64,000 nt of DNA from Hermatobates lingyangjiaoensis (GCA_026182355.1 JAPFBL010001929.1:2224001-2288000), one strand, 5' to 3'; numbered from the stretch's first letter, positions 43,011 to 55,599 are shown. A program made the numbers and translations. The notes: a model not told the origin generated them from the sequence alone.

Positions 43011-43800
43011 TCTACAGTAAGGTGGACCAAATCCGAAAAGAAGTCAAGTGAAGAAGAAAATTTACCATATAAGATGATTGGCTTTTCTATTATTAAATTA
43101 TTATTTAGAAAAAGTTTTAAAAGGTCACATTTCATATCCAGGCAATTAATTTTTAAAATTTCTTATGATTCTTTTCTTTTTTATTTATCAATTCGTTAGC
43201 GAATTTCACTTCTATTTTTAAAAAGTAAATTTATAGCGGGTGCTTCAAATTCTTAAAAAAGAAGAAAAAAAATAAATATCCGATTTGTAGGCACTTTCGC
43301 TATTCTAATTTGTAAATAATGGGAAGACCACCCAGTGAAAAATGTGAATAAAAAAAAATTGTCTGAATATATTTAATTGGGTCTTTAAATTGGGGATAAT
43401 TCAACAAAAGACCTCCCCTCTTACCATCCAAAACAACCCTCCCACCCCACGGTGTTTGTGGAGATTATTAATTCCGCCACTAACTCAGAGTAAACCTGTA
43501 GAATCCATCCTCACTACATCATGTTTTGACAGCTGAGACACCTATCTCTCTAACTTAGTTTCTTCTCAGAATAACAATACCAAACTTCCAACCTTATAAT
43601 AATAATGGTTTGTTTACGATGCTTTTGTGAATATTCTCACAACTTGTTTTACAATATACTTTTATGCTATTAAAATGTCGGTTTCACAATATTTATAATT
43701 GCCTTTAAATTGGGGATAATTCTACATATATTAATGACGTAAAAAACGATCTCAGAGGGATAACCAAAGTTCAATAGAAACATAGAGAAACGTAGAAATT
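43011..43800. other. No gene supported
   Basis: AT-rich. 'ctttaaattggggataattc' occurs at 43383 and again at 43705, a 20-base direct repeat. Nothing else is evident. Confidence 0.45.
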
Positions 43801-43805
43801 TTTTT

Positions 43806-44095
43806 TTAAACCGATCCCCTAGCGGGTTAAAAACGTCAGCCCTTTACGGTCTTTTTGTTTCATCGGTAATTCTACATTGGGAGTCCTAAATTTTGCCTAA
43901 CTCAAGTGTATTTCGTGTAGGGATCTTTAACGAGTACCTAAGGTCATACAGGCTCGGGACCAACGCCATCTCCGAGGGAAGACGTACTCAGATTTATTCA
44001 TCTCCCATGTGAATAAATCGAGGACCAGGTGGGTATCGAACCCTGGACTTACCATATCAGAGGCGAGTACGTGAACCACTGAGCTAACCTAGCCC
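43806..44095 (-). repeat. tRNA-derived SINE, near full length
   Basis: Tail 'ccgatcccctagcgggttaaa', body 'gatctttaacgagtacctaagg', B box on minus 'gggttcgatacc', head 'gctcagtggttcacg'. Same family as 49630-49936. Confidence 0.85.
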
Positions 44096-44099
44096 CCAA

Positions 44100-44940
44100 A
44101 CATGGGGAATTAAAACTGGACCCTTTATTTATCTATTTATTTACATACGGAAAAATGTCCTTTTACAAGGTAATATTTACATGGTAGAATATTAAAACGT
44201 TAATTAATACAAATTAAAGTAGTAAAGATCAAGTTAAAAATATTACAATAAACTTTTTTTTGTTTCAATAATTTCTTTTTTGTTTGAACCATCATAAGGA
44301 GAGATGAGAGAGGGACACAAAGCGCACTAGTGCATAGACGGTTGAAGACTAAGGGTGTTGCAGCATGACCACCCGCTCACAAAGAATAAGGCAGACAGGA
44401 GTAAATATGAAATTGTGAATAGGTTAAGAAGTACGAAACAAATCATAAAAGAAACAGAGGGATAAACAAATGATGTGATAAATATAAACCAAAAGGTAAA
44501 ACAACAATGAAAAAATAATATATCTCAAAATTTTAATAAATCAAATACCTAAAAAAATTAAAAATAAATGCAAAGACAGCAAATTAATTAAAACTTTATC
44601 TCTTTAGATTAAAGCTAGGTACACTTACCCTCACTGAGCTGTCAAATGTAGGGCATCTTCAGAGGTTCGGAGAGTAACATTTGATTAATACAATGTGCGT
44701 ATAAGACCTCTCAAATTGCTATATTTTATAGCGTGAAGCACAACGAATAAAGTTAGTTTTAATCTACACAGTCACACAAATAGACTATTTTTGGGACATA
44801 CTTAAATTATCTTAATACAAGGAGTGTAAGGAAGTCTCTATCAGAGGAGCAAGGACAAATCAGGATAATATGTTGCCAGAACTAATTTTCACAATGTTAT
44901 AAAACGGATGGATGTGTATTAAAAACCATCATAAAAACAA
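44100..44940. other. Degenerate pLTR-B, otherwise nothing
   Basis: 44270-44400 keeps 'gaaccatcataaggagagatg' and 'agcgcactagtgcatagacgg' of pLTR-B on minus. 44630-44680 has a further weak core ('gggcatcttcagaggttcgg'). Confidence 0.45.
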
Positions 44941-44960
44941 AAACCTCTTGAGGTTTTTTT

Positions 44961-45001
44961 ATTATCAACCGTCATACCGTCAAGGTATGACGGTTGATAA
45001 T
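44961..45001. other. Perfect 18-bp hairpin
   Basis: 'attatcaaccgtcatacc' (44961-44978) pairs exactly with 44984-45001 across 'gtcaa'. A second small hairpin, AACCTC-TT-GAGGTT, lies at 44942-44955. Confidence 0.7.
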
Positions 45002-45004
45002 GAT

Positions 45005-46090
45005 ATCTTATTTACTAACCTCTGTGGCACTAACAATATGCATATAGTAAATATTTTACTGAGTTCTTACATTCAGTACCTGATGTACAGAAAGCAGTAA
45101 CAAGAAAGCTGGAAAAAGAGTAAGAAAAGAAATATGTATGCAATTTAATTGTGAATACATCAACGAATGCCTGCTCCAAATGTATATTTATAACAAGATT
45201 TCTCAATAAAAAAGTGCGGTAAAAATCAACATCTAAACACCAGTAAGAAAATTATAACTATGGCTGAGATGTTATTAGTATCAGTGAGGTGAAAGATCTT
45301 AGTCATTTTTCGGATTTTCTTATTATAGTTGGCTTTGGAAACTCGTTTCCAATGAAAATATACATTTTTGAAGGTCTTGTCATGTAAAATAAAATAAGTA
45401 CCCTTATTTAATGTGTGTTTGTGGTCTGTTTACTTGTAGACTAGGAAGGCCTGATACTTACGTTCTGAAACTGGAAGACAGAATATGATAGAATCACGCA
45501 TATCAAGGTGTCCATTAGTTCAAAATTTACATGTTCTTTAAATTCTTCAAAAATAAGCAAAACACCCCTGCACCACAATCAAAGTAATTAGGCGATAAAG
45601 TAATTTAAGACTATGCTTACATCCAATAATTGGTAATTGAATAATAATCTTAAAACCAGTCACTAGGAATATTTCACTCGACTGTAATATGAGATATAAA
45701 TAACTTCATTATTCTGATAATAAAACAGATTATATCAAAACGAATCTGATAACAGTTTATAAACAAAGAACTAAACTAGTTTACTAGCAGCCTGTAATCT
45801 AATATACTTTGGTTTGTAAAAGGTGATTCATTGTAAATCAGTTAAAGGAAACTGATAACCAAATTATTAACAATGAGACTTTTTTTTAAAAAAAGAATGA
45901 AAAAAAAATTTTAAGTTTTAAAATTTAATGAAGATACATTTTTGAGTAGTTATATTGATTTACATAGGCGAAATAAGATCATTTCAGCCATAATTCATTA
46001 TAAGGTAATATGATGTAATGATGTTGTAATCACTTCAAATCAAGGTCATGAAGAGGTGATCTGAAGAAGAGTGAAGTAGGTTATGTTAGG
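45005..46090. other. No gene seen
   Basis: A pLTR-C scrap ('aaagatcttagtcatttttc') lies near 45293-45312. The rest is AT-rich and featureless. Confidence 0.45.
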
Positions 46091-46109
46091 TGGTGTTCGT
46101 CTATCCTAC

Positions 46110-46345
46110 AAGAGAACACACATTGACCTTTTGTGATACTACATTATGAACATTCTACACTGGGAGTCCTAAATTTTGCCTAACTCAAGTATATTTAGAG
46201 GAGATATTTTTTAGTGAGTTAAGCCGTCGATCCCGAGCCTGTACGATGACAAGTACTCGTTAAAGATCCCTACTCTGAATACAATTGAGTTAAGCAAAAT
46301 TTAAGAGTCCTAATCTAAAGTGTTCATTCACAAAGGGCCTGTATT
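46110..46345. repeat. Inverted pair of SINE 3' parts
   Basis: 46110-46220 is a SINE tail in minus orientation. At about 46218 it switches to a SINE body and tail in plus orientation ('ttaagccgtcgatcccgagcc' to 46345). Neither copy has a tRNA-like head. Confidence 0.7.
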
Positions 46346-46629
46346 CAGCCCATGTATTGTGGGTAACCTGAATTAGTTCTAAACTAAGTGCCAACTTGAG
46401 ATCAAGTAATAGTGTGACTGTGGTATCACTCGAGATCCGTGGCTATCCTGTTTAGGTGGACTAAACAATCACTATATTCAGAGGAAAAAAGAGACCACTG
46501 TACAAATAATGTTATTGAAGAAATAAAGCATTACTACTTGTCTCTTATCAATTATTGTATCTATTAAAATGTAATCAAGTCTAATATAGTCAGAATATTT
46601 AATGAAAAACTTGTTAATAATTGGTATCT

Positions 46630-46800
46630 GGCGTGAAGGATTCTATTTGAATAGAAAGACGAAAGGATGAGAGAGCCGAGGTGACGTAGCTCATTAGCGA
46701 AGCATCTTCATCAAGTGTGCATTAAGCAAAGGATAAATAACTAGTTTGAGAAGACCTTCTGGGTAATGTTAGCAGACAGCATGCGACACCAGCGGAGAAA
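46630..46800. promoter_or_regulatory. Short single-copy island
   Basis: 'gaggtgacgtagctcattagcg' holds a CRE-like TGACGTA (46682-46688) next to CATTAGC. Weak, word-based evidence only. Confidence 0.15.
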
Positions 46801-47182
46801 ACACTGCTTAAATTATAAATGACCAGAAATATTAAACCAACACTGCAACTTTTTAATAATCACAGCCGACTATTAAAATAAATTACGTTAAAAAATTATT
46901 TTGTTTTTAGAAATAAAGATTAATACAAATTATTACCCTACAAAATACAATATCCCAAAAACATCCTTATAATTACTGAACTATAAATAATGGAAATAAA
47001 ATTGAACAGAATAGTGGACAAGAAAGTTTACTATAATCTATATGGAATTTGCAGATATGATGGTATTGATTTGGAGCACAATTTTAGTATAATGCTTCAA
47101 TCCAATAAAAGAGGTTTCGAAAATTGGAAGTCTGCTTATTTATATGCCATTGGGTGTGTGTGCGCCAGCGAATGTTTATGAA

Positions 47183-47186
47183 TGAA

Positions 47187-47216
<30 letters not shown>
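47183..47216 (+). repeat. (GT)n tract
   Basis: A run of about 28 bases of GT after 'gaatgaatg'. Confidence 0.9.
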
Positions 47217-47217
<1 letters not shown>

Positions 47218-47345
47218 CTGACTGGGTAGATATGTATGTGCGTTTGTTCATGCAGATTAAATGTGGATGCGAGTGCTCAAACGATTTTTATATACATATA
47301 TATAACTTTATATTACACAAAGCACGACACAGAAAAAAGAAGAAA

Positions 47346-47527
47346 GAATATATATATATATCACTCAAAATTCGAAAAAACGATCCAAACTGGACGCAAA
47401 TCAGTTCAAAAACGAGGAAAAGCAACACACATACAAACTCAAATTTTTGGATGATCCGTCTTCAGGAGAAAATTTGAGTTTGTAAGTGTGTCTCTTTCTC
47501 TGTGTGTTGGTTTTCTTCGTTTTTGAG

Positions 47528-47576
<49 letters not shown>
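47346..47576. repeat. Inverted pLTR pair (family K) ending in (TA)n
   Basis: Arms about 47355-47442 and 47464-47530 ('cacacatacaaactcaaattt' against 'aaatttgagtttgtaagtgtg'), centre 'ggatgatccgtcttcagga'. The minus core is CTGAAGA-C-GGA-TCA-TCC-AAAA. (TA)n 47530-47576. Similar words occur at 10930 and 61450. Confidence 0.65.
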
Positions 47577-47580
<4 letters not shown>

Positions 47581-47604
47581 TATATCTATATATATATGTA
47601 TATA

Positions 47605-48540
47605 TAAAAAGATTTCACATAAACACGTGAAATAACAATCAATGATCAAACCATAATGTGAAATGGGAAAACAAGTTACAAATGAAATCATTGTAATTCT
47701 GACTTTTTAACTGACATTTAATAAAAATAGTCAACTATTCTCGCAGAAATCCTGCTCCAAGGTCAAAAAGGTTTAATTGTTCTGAAACAAGGACATATTA
47801 ACTTTTAAAGGGTTCTGATTAAGATGATTGGGACATTGAACAAAAATAGTTAAATATAGAAGATATATTAAATTTGATTTGAATGAATCCAATGACTAGA
47901 CATATTCGTATATCAAAGACAAATCTAGTTTTGTGAAAAACAATGATCTGCCTAAACAACCTGAAGATAAGAACATAACACTTCGTATTTTTCCCCAAAC
48001 TCTTCACTTATGTGAAATAAGGAAAATTTTCCTCACATGTTCCTAATTCTTATAAGTTATATTCAGATGCTATAATCTGCATTATTTTTTTCAAATAATA
48101 ATTTTTAGTTAAAATTGTAAGGAAGAATTAATTCATTTTTTTTTAAAATATATTAATACATTTTCGGAAAAGTTTATGATTAAAATGAAATAAATGGATA
48201 TTTCACATCTGATTTTTGATTATGTAAAACATCAGTTGCAAAAATAGTGAAGGACAAGTCATAATGTCCTGCAGAAAAATATCTGTTGTTTTCTCTGCTC
48301 GTCTGTCTTCAAGTATTAATGATAAACAATCATTACGTAACTAGTATAATCAATTGTTTTTCTTTTCAACTGAGAAATTTCAATATGTATATATATATAA
48401 AACAAGATTTCACATAAACACGTGAAATAACAATCAGTGATCAAATCATAATATGAAATGGGGAAAAAAAGTTACGGTTGAAAGACCTTACCCTTTTCTT
48501 CCCATTTCATATTATGGTTTGATCATATATATATATATAC
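47605..48540. repeat. Two pLTR-C pieces flanking unmarked sequence
   Basis: Minus pLTR-C end at 47605-47675 (truncated) and an inverted pair at 48410-48530. 47680-48400 between them is AT-rich with no gene recognised. Confidence 0.6.
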
Positions 48541-48695
48541 TTTAACACATAGAAAAGAACACAGAAAGACACTACAGAACTCACTTCGATATTTCGACAT
48601 CCGTCGTCATCATGTGAGTTCTGTAGTGTCTTTCTGTGTTCTTTTCTATGTGTTAAAGTGTTTATTGTCCACACGGACCTTTCATTTTATTCGAA

Positions 48696-48752
<57 letters not shown>
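48540..48752. repeat. Perfect inverted repeat of pLTR-A followed by (TA)n
   Basis: Arms 48540-48583 and 48614-48658 are exact complements ('cacatagaaaagaacacag' and so on). The 30-nt loop holds the minus core ATGATGA-C-GAC..GTC-GAAATATCG. (TA)n 48697-48752. Confidence 0.85.
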
Positions 48753-48753
<1 letters not shown>

Positions 48754-48759
48754 CATAAT

Positions 48760-49625
48760 ATTAGAACTAATTTTATGTTAAGAATAAATTTTATAATTTT
48801 TTTTTTAATTGGATCAGTAAGTTATAAGAGGGCGCTAAGAGGAAAAAAACTCTTGAATGGCTTTATTATATTAAGACCTCTCAATAAAGACAGAACTCTT
48901 TGGTTTAGGAAAGTGTTTGCTTAAATCTGCCCTAAAGAAGAGTCACACTTGAAGTTATTCTAATGGCCATTCAGTCCAATATTAGTTCATTTTCTTGCGT
49001 CCTTTAATAATGATTATAATATTTTCGGTTTTTTCTTTGAAAAGAGTTAACAAAATGCTTCAATGGGGATGTTTCAATTATAAATAGAAACTATTAATAT
49101 ATTTTATTATAAATATTATATTGTAGTGTACATTCAGTCACTAAACTTCAGTGGAACATTTATAAAGTAAGCGATCTATAATCTTTCGTCTAGTTTTTCA
49201 GGTATGTCCTTTGCACATATAATAAATTAATTAAGCATGTAAAATTAAAAATGTCTAATTGATAATTTCTAATTAACTAATTACTTGCAAGATGAATTCA
49301 GTTTTATTAATTCTGACATGTATTAACAATTTTGATTCCTTCTTCGAGCTCAATCATAATTTACCAAATCTTAATTTAAACACGCGCACACAAATATACA
49401 TACAATTATTTTTGTATTATCTAATTATTAATGCCTTATAAAATATTCAGAATTTTTACAGGAATAATGTTCTATTTAAATATCTAATGTATGATAATCG
49501 ATTACTGTTAGAATAATATCAAATTTTACTGTGAACTAGAATATGTTATTGTATTGTTAAAGGCAGGTAATATATTTGTGGAACATCCTGAAAATAAATA
49601 AATACCTTCATAGCAGGGGGTTTTT
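48760..49625. other. No gene or repeat recognised
   Basis: Very AT-rich with no supported features. Confidence 0.5.
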
Positions 49626-49629
49626 ATTG

Positions 49630-49936
49630 TTTAAACCGATCCCCTAGCGGGTGATAACGTTAGCCGTTTACCGGCTTTTTGTTTGATCGGTGATTCTATA
49701 GATTCTACATTGAGAGTCCTAAATATTGCCTAACTCAAGTGTATTTCGAGTAGGGATCTTTAACGAGTACCTGACATGGTATAGGCTCGGGACCCACGGC
49801 TCAACGTCCTCTCCAAAGTACGACTTATTCAGACTTATTCACCTCTCGCGTGAATAAATCGAGGGCTAGGTGGGGATCGAACCCTCGGCTACCAGCCCAG
49901 AGGCGAGTACGTTAACCACTGAGCTACCCTGGCCCC
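49630..49936 (-). repeat. tRNA-derived SINE, best copy
   Basis: On minus the head reads GGCCAGGGTAGCTCAGTGG (A box), then GGGTTCGATCCCC (B box), and CCTAGCC can pair with GGCCAGG as an acceptor-like stem with one mismatch. The body has 'gtacttgt..gagaggacgtt' and 'gttaaagatccctactcg'; the 3' end is 'ccgctaggggatcggtttaa'. Confidence 0.88.
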
Positions 49937-49939
49937 TCA

Positions 49940-50412
49940 TGTCACGGTTACTGCTCAAAAAGTTGTGAATGAGGAAGCTCGTGTGCATTGTAACAAAATT
50001 TACTTGCAAGAAAATGTGCTGTCAATTTATGAATAAATTGACGCCTTCTCACACTAACATTTTCTCTCCTGAACCATTAGCAGACCCAAAATATTGGAAG
50101 AGAGTCATGGTGTATTATTTTATGTTATATATATATATCAAAATGACATAAAAGCTGTTGGAACAAAAAATTCTAAATTACAATAAGAATATCAAAAATT
50201 ATACTTAGATCGACCATCATCTATGCCAAATGTTAAATTGATAAAACTCCGACTAGTCGAAAGATCTTCGTTATATTTCTGAATTTATTACTGATAAAAC
50301 ACCCTAAGAGATGGGGAAAGGAAAGTAAAATATTGTAATGCCAGAAGGTTTTCCTTCATTTATCATACTCTACTTTAATCAAAACAATTGAGGGGGAGAT
50401 GAAACTGCTTTG

Positions 50413-50459
<47 letters not shown>

Positions 50460-50690
50460 TAGAAGAGTTTGTTATGACAACTCTTAGATATTAGATATTA
50501 GAAATTAGAAATATCTAATTTCATTATCAGCCAGAGTTAAGAATCGACAAGTTTTGACGAGCGACAAATTCTTTTATTCAAAGTCACAATAATTACATAA
50601 ATTTTGATATTATTTTAAAATTCTTAAGATAAGGCAGATGAAAATTATTTGAATAGTTATTACAGAAATTATTCTTAAATGAATCAAAGA
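49940..50690. other. (TA)n, otherwise nothing recognised
   Basis: (TA)n at 50415-50451 has no obvious pLTR beside it. A small frame at 49969-50151 follows the SINE and has no motif. Confidence 0.45.
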
Positions 50691-50699
50691 ACTATAGAT

Positions 50700-51010
50700 A
50701 AATATAACTCATTAGTTCATCAATCCGTAATTGTGTAGTATTTACTCATACATTATTATACATACTTAATGGATAATACAAAGTCCCCAAACATAAGAAT
50801 TTTTTTTATTCAAACTAAGCGTTTCAAATATTTCGTGTTCATCGGCAGGTAACCTTCCAACTGAAGGAGGACAAAAACCATAGAACGTTGGCTCTTCCAT
50901 TGGAAGATTACCTGAGGATGAACACGAAGTGTTGAAACGGTTAGCTTGAATAAAAAAATTTCTTTTGTTTAGAGATTTTGTAATACCCATTTACCCCAGT
51001 ATAAGATAAA
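50700..51010. repeat. Head-to-head inverted pair of pLTR-E
   Basis: Minus copy about 50700-50855 and plus copy 50900-51010. The right copy has CTGAGGA-TG-AACAC-GAA-GTGTT-GAAA (50912-50937); the left has CTGCCGATGAACACGAAAT. Same family as 15740-15890. Confidence 0.7.
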
Positions 51011-51880
51011 CATAAATTTTGGAGTCAGTATATATATATACTCGTAAATAATATTGATAAAAAATATACAATAAACTGTTATTAATAAATAATCATAAAA
51101 AAATTTATGATTTATTTGTAGAAATTTTTGCAGGATATGATTCATTTAAGACAATTCAATAATTATACCACAGTTCTTATATAACAAGCTAATATAATTA
51201 GCAATATTGTAAAATCCTCACCCTTGAAAAAATTATACGCTAAACATACATGATATCTGGTGGAAATACTTCAAGTGTGTGAATGACAGTAAGCTTGAAT
51301 TTCAGGAGATTATTGAGTGTTAAGAGTTTGAATATGACTATATAAGTGGCTAAATATATTGATAATTGTAATTGTTAAGGAACTAAACTGCTTTTACCAT
51401 CCTTTATAATAAGATAGCGTTACTCGAATTAAACCACTACTACAGCACTGTTACGATTATGATTTTAATACTTGAAAGGTTGAGTGACATACTGGTGTTT
51501 GCTCAGATATTTCATTGGTGTCCAAGTTTTCGTTATCTTCTGAATGTGAAAGGGCTACAAAGAGAGGAATGGCCTGAGAAGAGATAAAGGTCTAGGGTTT
51601 TATGGAGGTAATTAGAGATTGAGAGAGAGAGCAGTGTCTGTATGACAAAGCCCTTTCCTTAGAGCTAATGACTTTTTCTATCAGACTTTCCTCAAAATAA
51701 TACTTTGTACAGCTTTACTGTTCACCTAAATTTTATATTGTACTAATAAAGGATTACCCATTCAATGGGCATTGCCGGATCTTATATATGTTCGTAGTTA
51801 TTAGTGTTTTTATGTTTTGTTCTCATATGATAAATGCATTTCAATGAATGTAAAAATTCAAGAAGCACAGTGAAAAAATA
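51011..51880. other. No gene supported
   Basis: AT-rich, with a slightly GC-richer part at 51480-51670 containing 'ggaggtaattagagattgag'. No repeat family recognised. Confidence 0.4.
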
Positions 51881-51887
51881 ATATGAA

Positions 51888-52289
51888 ATGAAAAAATATG
51901 CTCAACTTAACGTCTGTAATGAAATAGCAAATCAAAAACAATATTCAGCTGTAGTCATACAATTTTATCCTTTTGATATACCCCAAGTAAATATAAAAAT
52001 ACGAAAAACGCAGAGAACTTTCAATTCGCTCCTTGAGAAAGTAGCAAAGGCTATACAAGTAGCAAATACTGGAACACACATACATACAAAACTACCCAGG
52101 AATCACCAGCAAACGGAAACCTACCTAATATTCGAATGCAGCCAACTAGATTCCATAATTCCAATTCCAAAAATATACAATGGAATTATAAATGAAGACA
52201 AGAAAAAAATAACTATAACAGCAGTAAGTAATGTACATGTTGAATCCAGGAGCTGTTCTTACTCTAAGGAGACGATGCCGTTGACATGA
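51888..52289 (+). CDS. Unrecognised open reading frame
   Basis: 133 codons from ATG 51888 to TGA, beginning MKKYAQLNVCNEIANQ. I do not recognise a domain, signal peptide or membrane segment. It is one of the longest uninterrupted frames in the window, but composition is like the surrounding AT-rich DNA and there is no promoter or splice evidence. It may be chance or an old mobile-element ORF. Confidence 0.15.
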   Translation: MKKYAQLNVCNEIANQKQYSAVVIQFYPFDIPQVNIKIRKTQRTFNSLLEKVAKAIQVANTGTHIHTKLPRNHQQTETYLIFECSQLDSIIPIPKIYNGIINEDKKKITITAVSNVHVESRSCSYSKETMPLT

Positions 52290-52403
52290 GATGCCGTTTA
52301 ATGCACCATCTTTTCCTTGAAGTTGTTACGTCTAATATATTTCCACTGAACTTCAGTTGCCACTAAGATACTGACTACAAGTTAGAATAGAATAGAATAA
52401 AAA

Positions 52404-52785
52404 ACCGATCCTCTCGCGTGTCAGAAAACATCATACCTTACGGTCTTTTTGTTTCATCGGACGTTTGGTATAATCACTCAGATCAGTGTCTAGAACTTCT
52501 GCCCGAGTTCCGTTCTCTTCACCAATTTATTAAGGTATGGAGTGGGATCAACGCCTTCACTGCTCTTCGGGTTTGGGATGAACTGTCAACGGCTTTCAAG
52601 AGCAGTACAATTTCTAACTATGTGCATTTGCAGTTTTTTCTGCTTCCTCACATTGACTACAAGTTAATACAACGTGCCCAGATTTTTTCTTTCACTCATG
52701 AAGAAATCGAGGTCAGACTGAGTATCAAACCCGCGATCTATCAGTTCTGAAGAAAGCACGCAATCCGCTGAGCTACCCTGGCGTA
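52404..52785 (-). repeat. tRNA-derived SINE with a replaced middle
   Basis: 3' end 'ccgatcctctcgcgtg', 'ttacggtctttttgtttcatc' at 52404-52460 and the head 'gcaatccgctgagctaccctgg' at 52763-52784 match the SINE. 52460-52680 between them does not, apart from short words, so it is an insertion or a divergent subfamily. Confidence 0.6.
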
Positions 52786-52797
52786 CGCTTATAATAT

Positions 52798-54258
52798 ACT
52801 TCACCTCCTGATGACGACATTTATCGAAATATAGAAGTTAGTTATAACTATGTCTATCTTTTAGTTACTTAAGTAATAATTTTCATCTAAATTCCTATTG
52901 ACCATTTTGCATATATTTGATTATATATATGCAATTTATCAAACTGTAATCAACATAAGATATTCAGGAATGGGACTAGATCTATCAACAAAAATGGACA
53001 ACTGATCATAGTCAGATTCCAAAATAAAATTATTTCTTTAATTTATTATTAAATTAAATTTCATGTGATTATTGTGAAATCTTGATACCTTTTAATATAA
53101 AATGAAGTAGAACACCATAATATCACACTTCGTTGGCTAAAGAATAAGATATTGGCATATAAAGATTAATATTGGCAAATATTATATAAGGTTTAATCGG
53201 CCCAGAGGGAAGCATGTAAGCCACTGAGCTACTCTAGTTGTTTGAAACTACTTTTATAATAAATTATTTCATTTCAAATGTAGTAATCAATCAGCATATT
53301 ATTAATATATTATATATATATATATATATATATTTACAAAACCGAGTTATTAATCAATAGCATAGCAGAAAAGTAATTTTACAGTTTAAGGAAGCGAGCA
53401 ATGCTCTGCTGGCAGCTTGCCAATGCATGCAGTAATGTCGAAACGCAAATGGTTTTAATACAGAAAACAATTTCACTAACTCATACTTTAAAACAGATAA
53501 GAACATTTTAAATTTAATTCCAATGGTTAATTACATCTTATATTTTTTACCATAATTCAATCTAAACGTTTCCAATCCAATTTTAAACACTGAATAAATA
53601 GCAGACTTTTTTTTTTATTTAAATGAATGAAAAATAAACAAATTTCGTTTTTGAATAAAGAATGTGGGGAGTATATGGATATTTTGTACTTATTTATGTC
53701 TTGTTTTACGCTAGCACATACCATCCTTCACGATCACCCTGTCTAACTCTATCAACCAAAGTACTTGACAAGTTTATCATAAAGGTTATTTCAGATCAGC
53801 TGTGGCACCCACTTACATTTTATATCATTCATTTAAACACATACATGAAACACAGTCCTACAAACACATATATTCAATGTTCCACATAATTTAAAAAAGT
53901 AAAATCTTATTCTTTAGCCAACGAAGTGTGATATTATGATGTTTTACTTCATTTTATATTAAAAGGTATCAATATTTCACAATAATCACATGAAATGTAA
54001 TTTAATAATAAATTAAAGAAATAATTTTATTTTGGAATCTGACTATGATCAGTTGTCCATTTTTGTTGAAAGATCTAGTCCCATTCCTGAATATCTTATG
54101 TTGATTACAGTTTGATAAATTGCATATATATAATCAAATATATGCAAAATGGTCAATAGGAATTTAGATGAAAATTATTACTTAAGTAACTAAAAGATAC
54201 ACATAGATATAACTAACTTCTATATTTCGATAAATGTCGTCATCAGGAGGTGAAGTGT
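52798..54258. mobile_element. 1.46-kb unit with about 350-bp inverted arms (pLTR-A type)
   Basis: Left arm 52798-53150 and right arm 53909-54258 are near-perfect inverted copies, starting at the outer ends with 'cttcacctcctgatgacgac'. Each has CTGATGA-C-GA..TC-GAAATATAG (52808-52830; 54225-54246 on minus). The 760-bp interior holds a SINE scrap (53195-53240), a (TA)n (53310-53332) and AT-rich DNA with a small frame (53662-53889). No target duplication was seen. Confidence 0.8.
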
Positions 54259-54259
54259 C

Positions 54260-55590
54260 CAGACGGAAGACAGGGTTGTGAGTGAATACAACGGCAGCAG
54301 CAGCACGACCCGTTACTGATTACTACCAAGCGAGAAGACAGGGAGAAGAAAATGGAAATTAAAATAAGAAAATATGAATGGATGAAAAAAAAAATAATTC
54401 CTATAATTATAACAATTAACAATAATCAAACATTAAAAAATTAATTGATTAATTTTTTTTTAATTTAATTAATCATCACTGCTGGATTATTTTTTTATAC
54501 TTATAACAAATATTATATTTGTTATATTGTATGATTATATATTATTTTTATTTATTCTTATTTTTTCATTTGTTAATTATTTCTTATTTTGGTTTTTTAT
54601 TTTCTTCTCCTTCTTTCTTGATTAGTGCTGGTTGCGGCATCACGAATGTGAAAGAAAGAGAAGGGGCAGGGAGAAAAAGAGAAGAAAGAGGGTGTGTTTG
54701 TAGAAATGATTTTTAACAAGTAAAATTTGTATTGGAATCGACATAAAATCGTAGTGGCCTCATCAAGAGAAATAACAAACTGATCTTTATTCTAAGAAGC
54801 TTAAAGAGAATAAAGCCCCTGGGGATATAAGCCTCCTAACGGTTAAGTAAATAAATTCCCTCTCTGACCCAAACCGAAATAATTCACTTCAAACACCTAT
54901 TACGACGGTAAATATTGCTTATGTTTCTTTTAAATGTTTATTGATGTACCTTTAATAAATTTAGTTGAGTTTTGAGTATTTTAACTTTGAAGAAGATTAT
55001 GTTTGTAAGTACTTTTGAAATATTGATTAACAGTAATTATGTTAATTCTCATCTATACCACATTTTCCCTATAATATAGCAAATATTATTGCTTGATGTT
55101 TACTTTTTGAGGTAAGTACAAGTAATATTACATTTTTAAACATATTTGTCACCTCTTGCTTTTCATATAAACAGATGGTGTTATGCAATACGGTGGTAAA
55201 TATTATCTATAAGATTGCACTACCTTAGTATTATCTATAAGCATAATTACAGTATAAGTAAGTGTTGTACAGTACTGTACTTCGAGAGTCTTTTCTGTTT
55301 CGATATTTTTAGGAAAATATTTTTTTTATTTTTATTTAGATTACACAAAGCTAGTTTAACTTTTAAGTATTAATTTAAATTTCTAATGTTTCTTTTATTT
55401 ATTTGAATAAATAAAGCTTTAATTCAGGAAGAGGGATGACCATTATTCTTAGGTATCCGCTTCCTTGGTCCAGGAATCATACTAGATGACTTCCAGTGTT
55501 TAAGGTTTTAACAAACATTCCTTCTTGTCGAAGTTAGAAGTTGATTGATTTATCTTCTCGCTATATCCTCAGATATCTTCTTCGTATTAC
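54260..55590. other. No gene or repeat recognised
   Basis: AT-rich. A purine-rich segment lies at 54640-54700. Frames are short and without motif. Confidence 0.45.
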
Positions 55591-55599
55591 TCTGAAATT

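Noticed and set aside
49861..49936. A tRNA gene on the minus strand
   Set aside because: The A and B boxes are present, but the sequence continues into a shared SINE body and recurs at 30471, 37800, 43806 and elsewhere. It is a SINE head.
51888..52289. A confident host gene
   Set aside because: No domain, no splice or promoter signal, and AT-rich composition like the flanks; listed only as an unrecognised frame.
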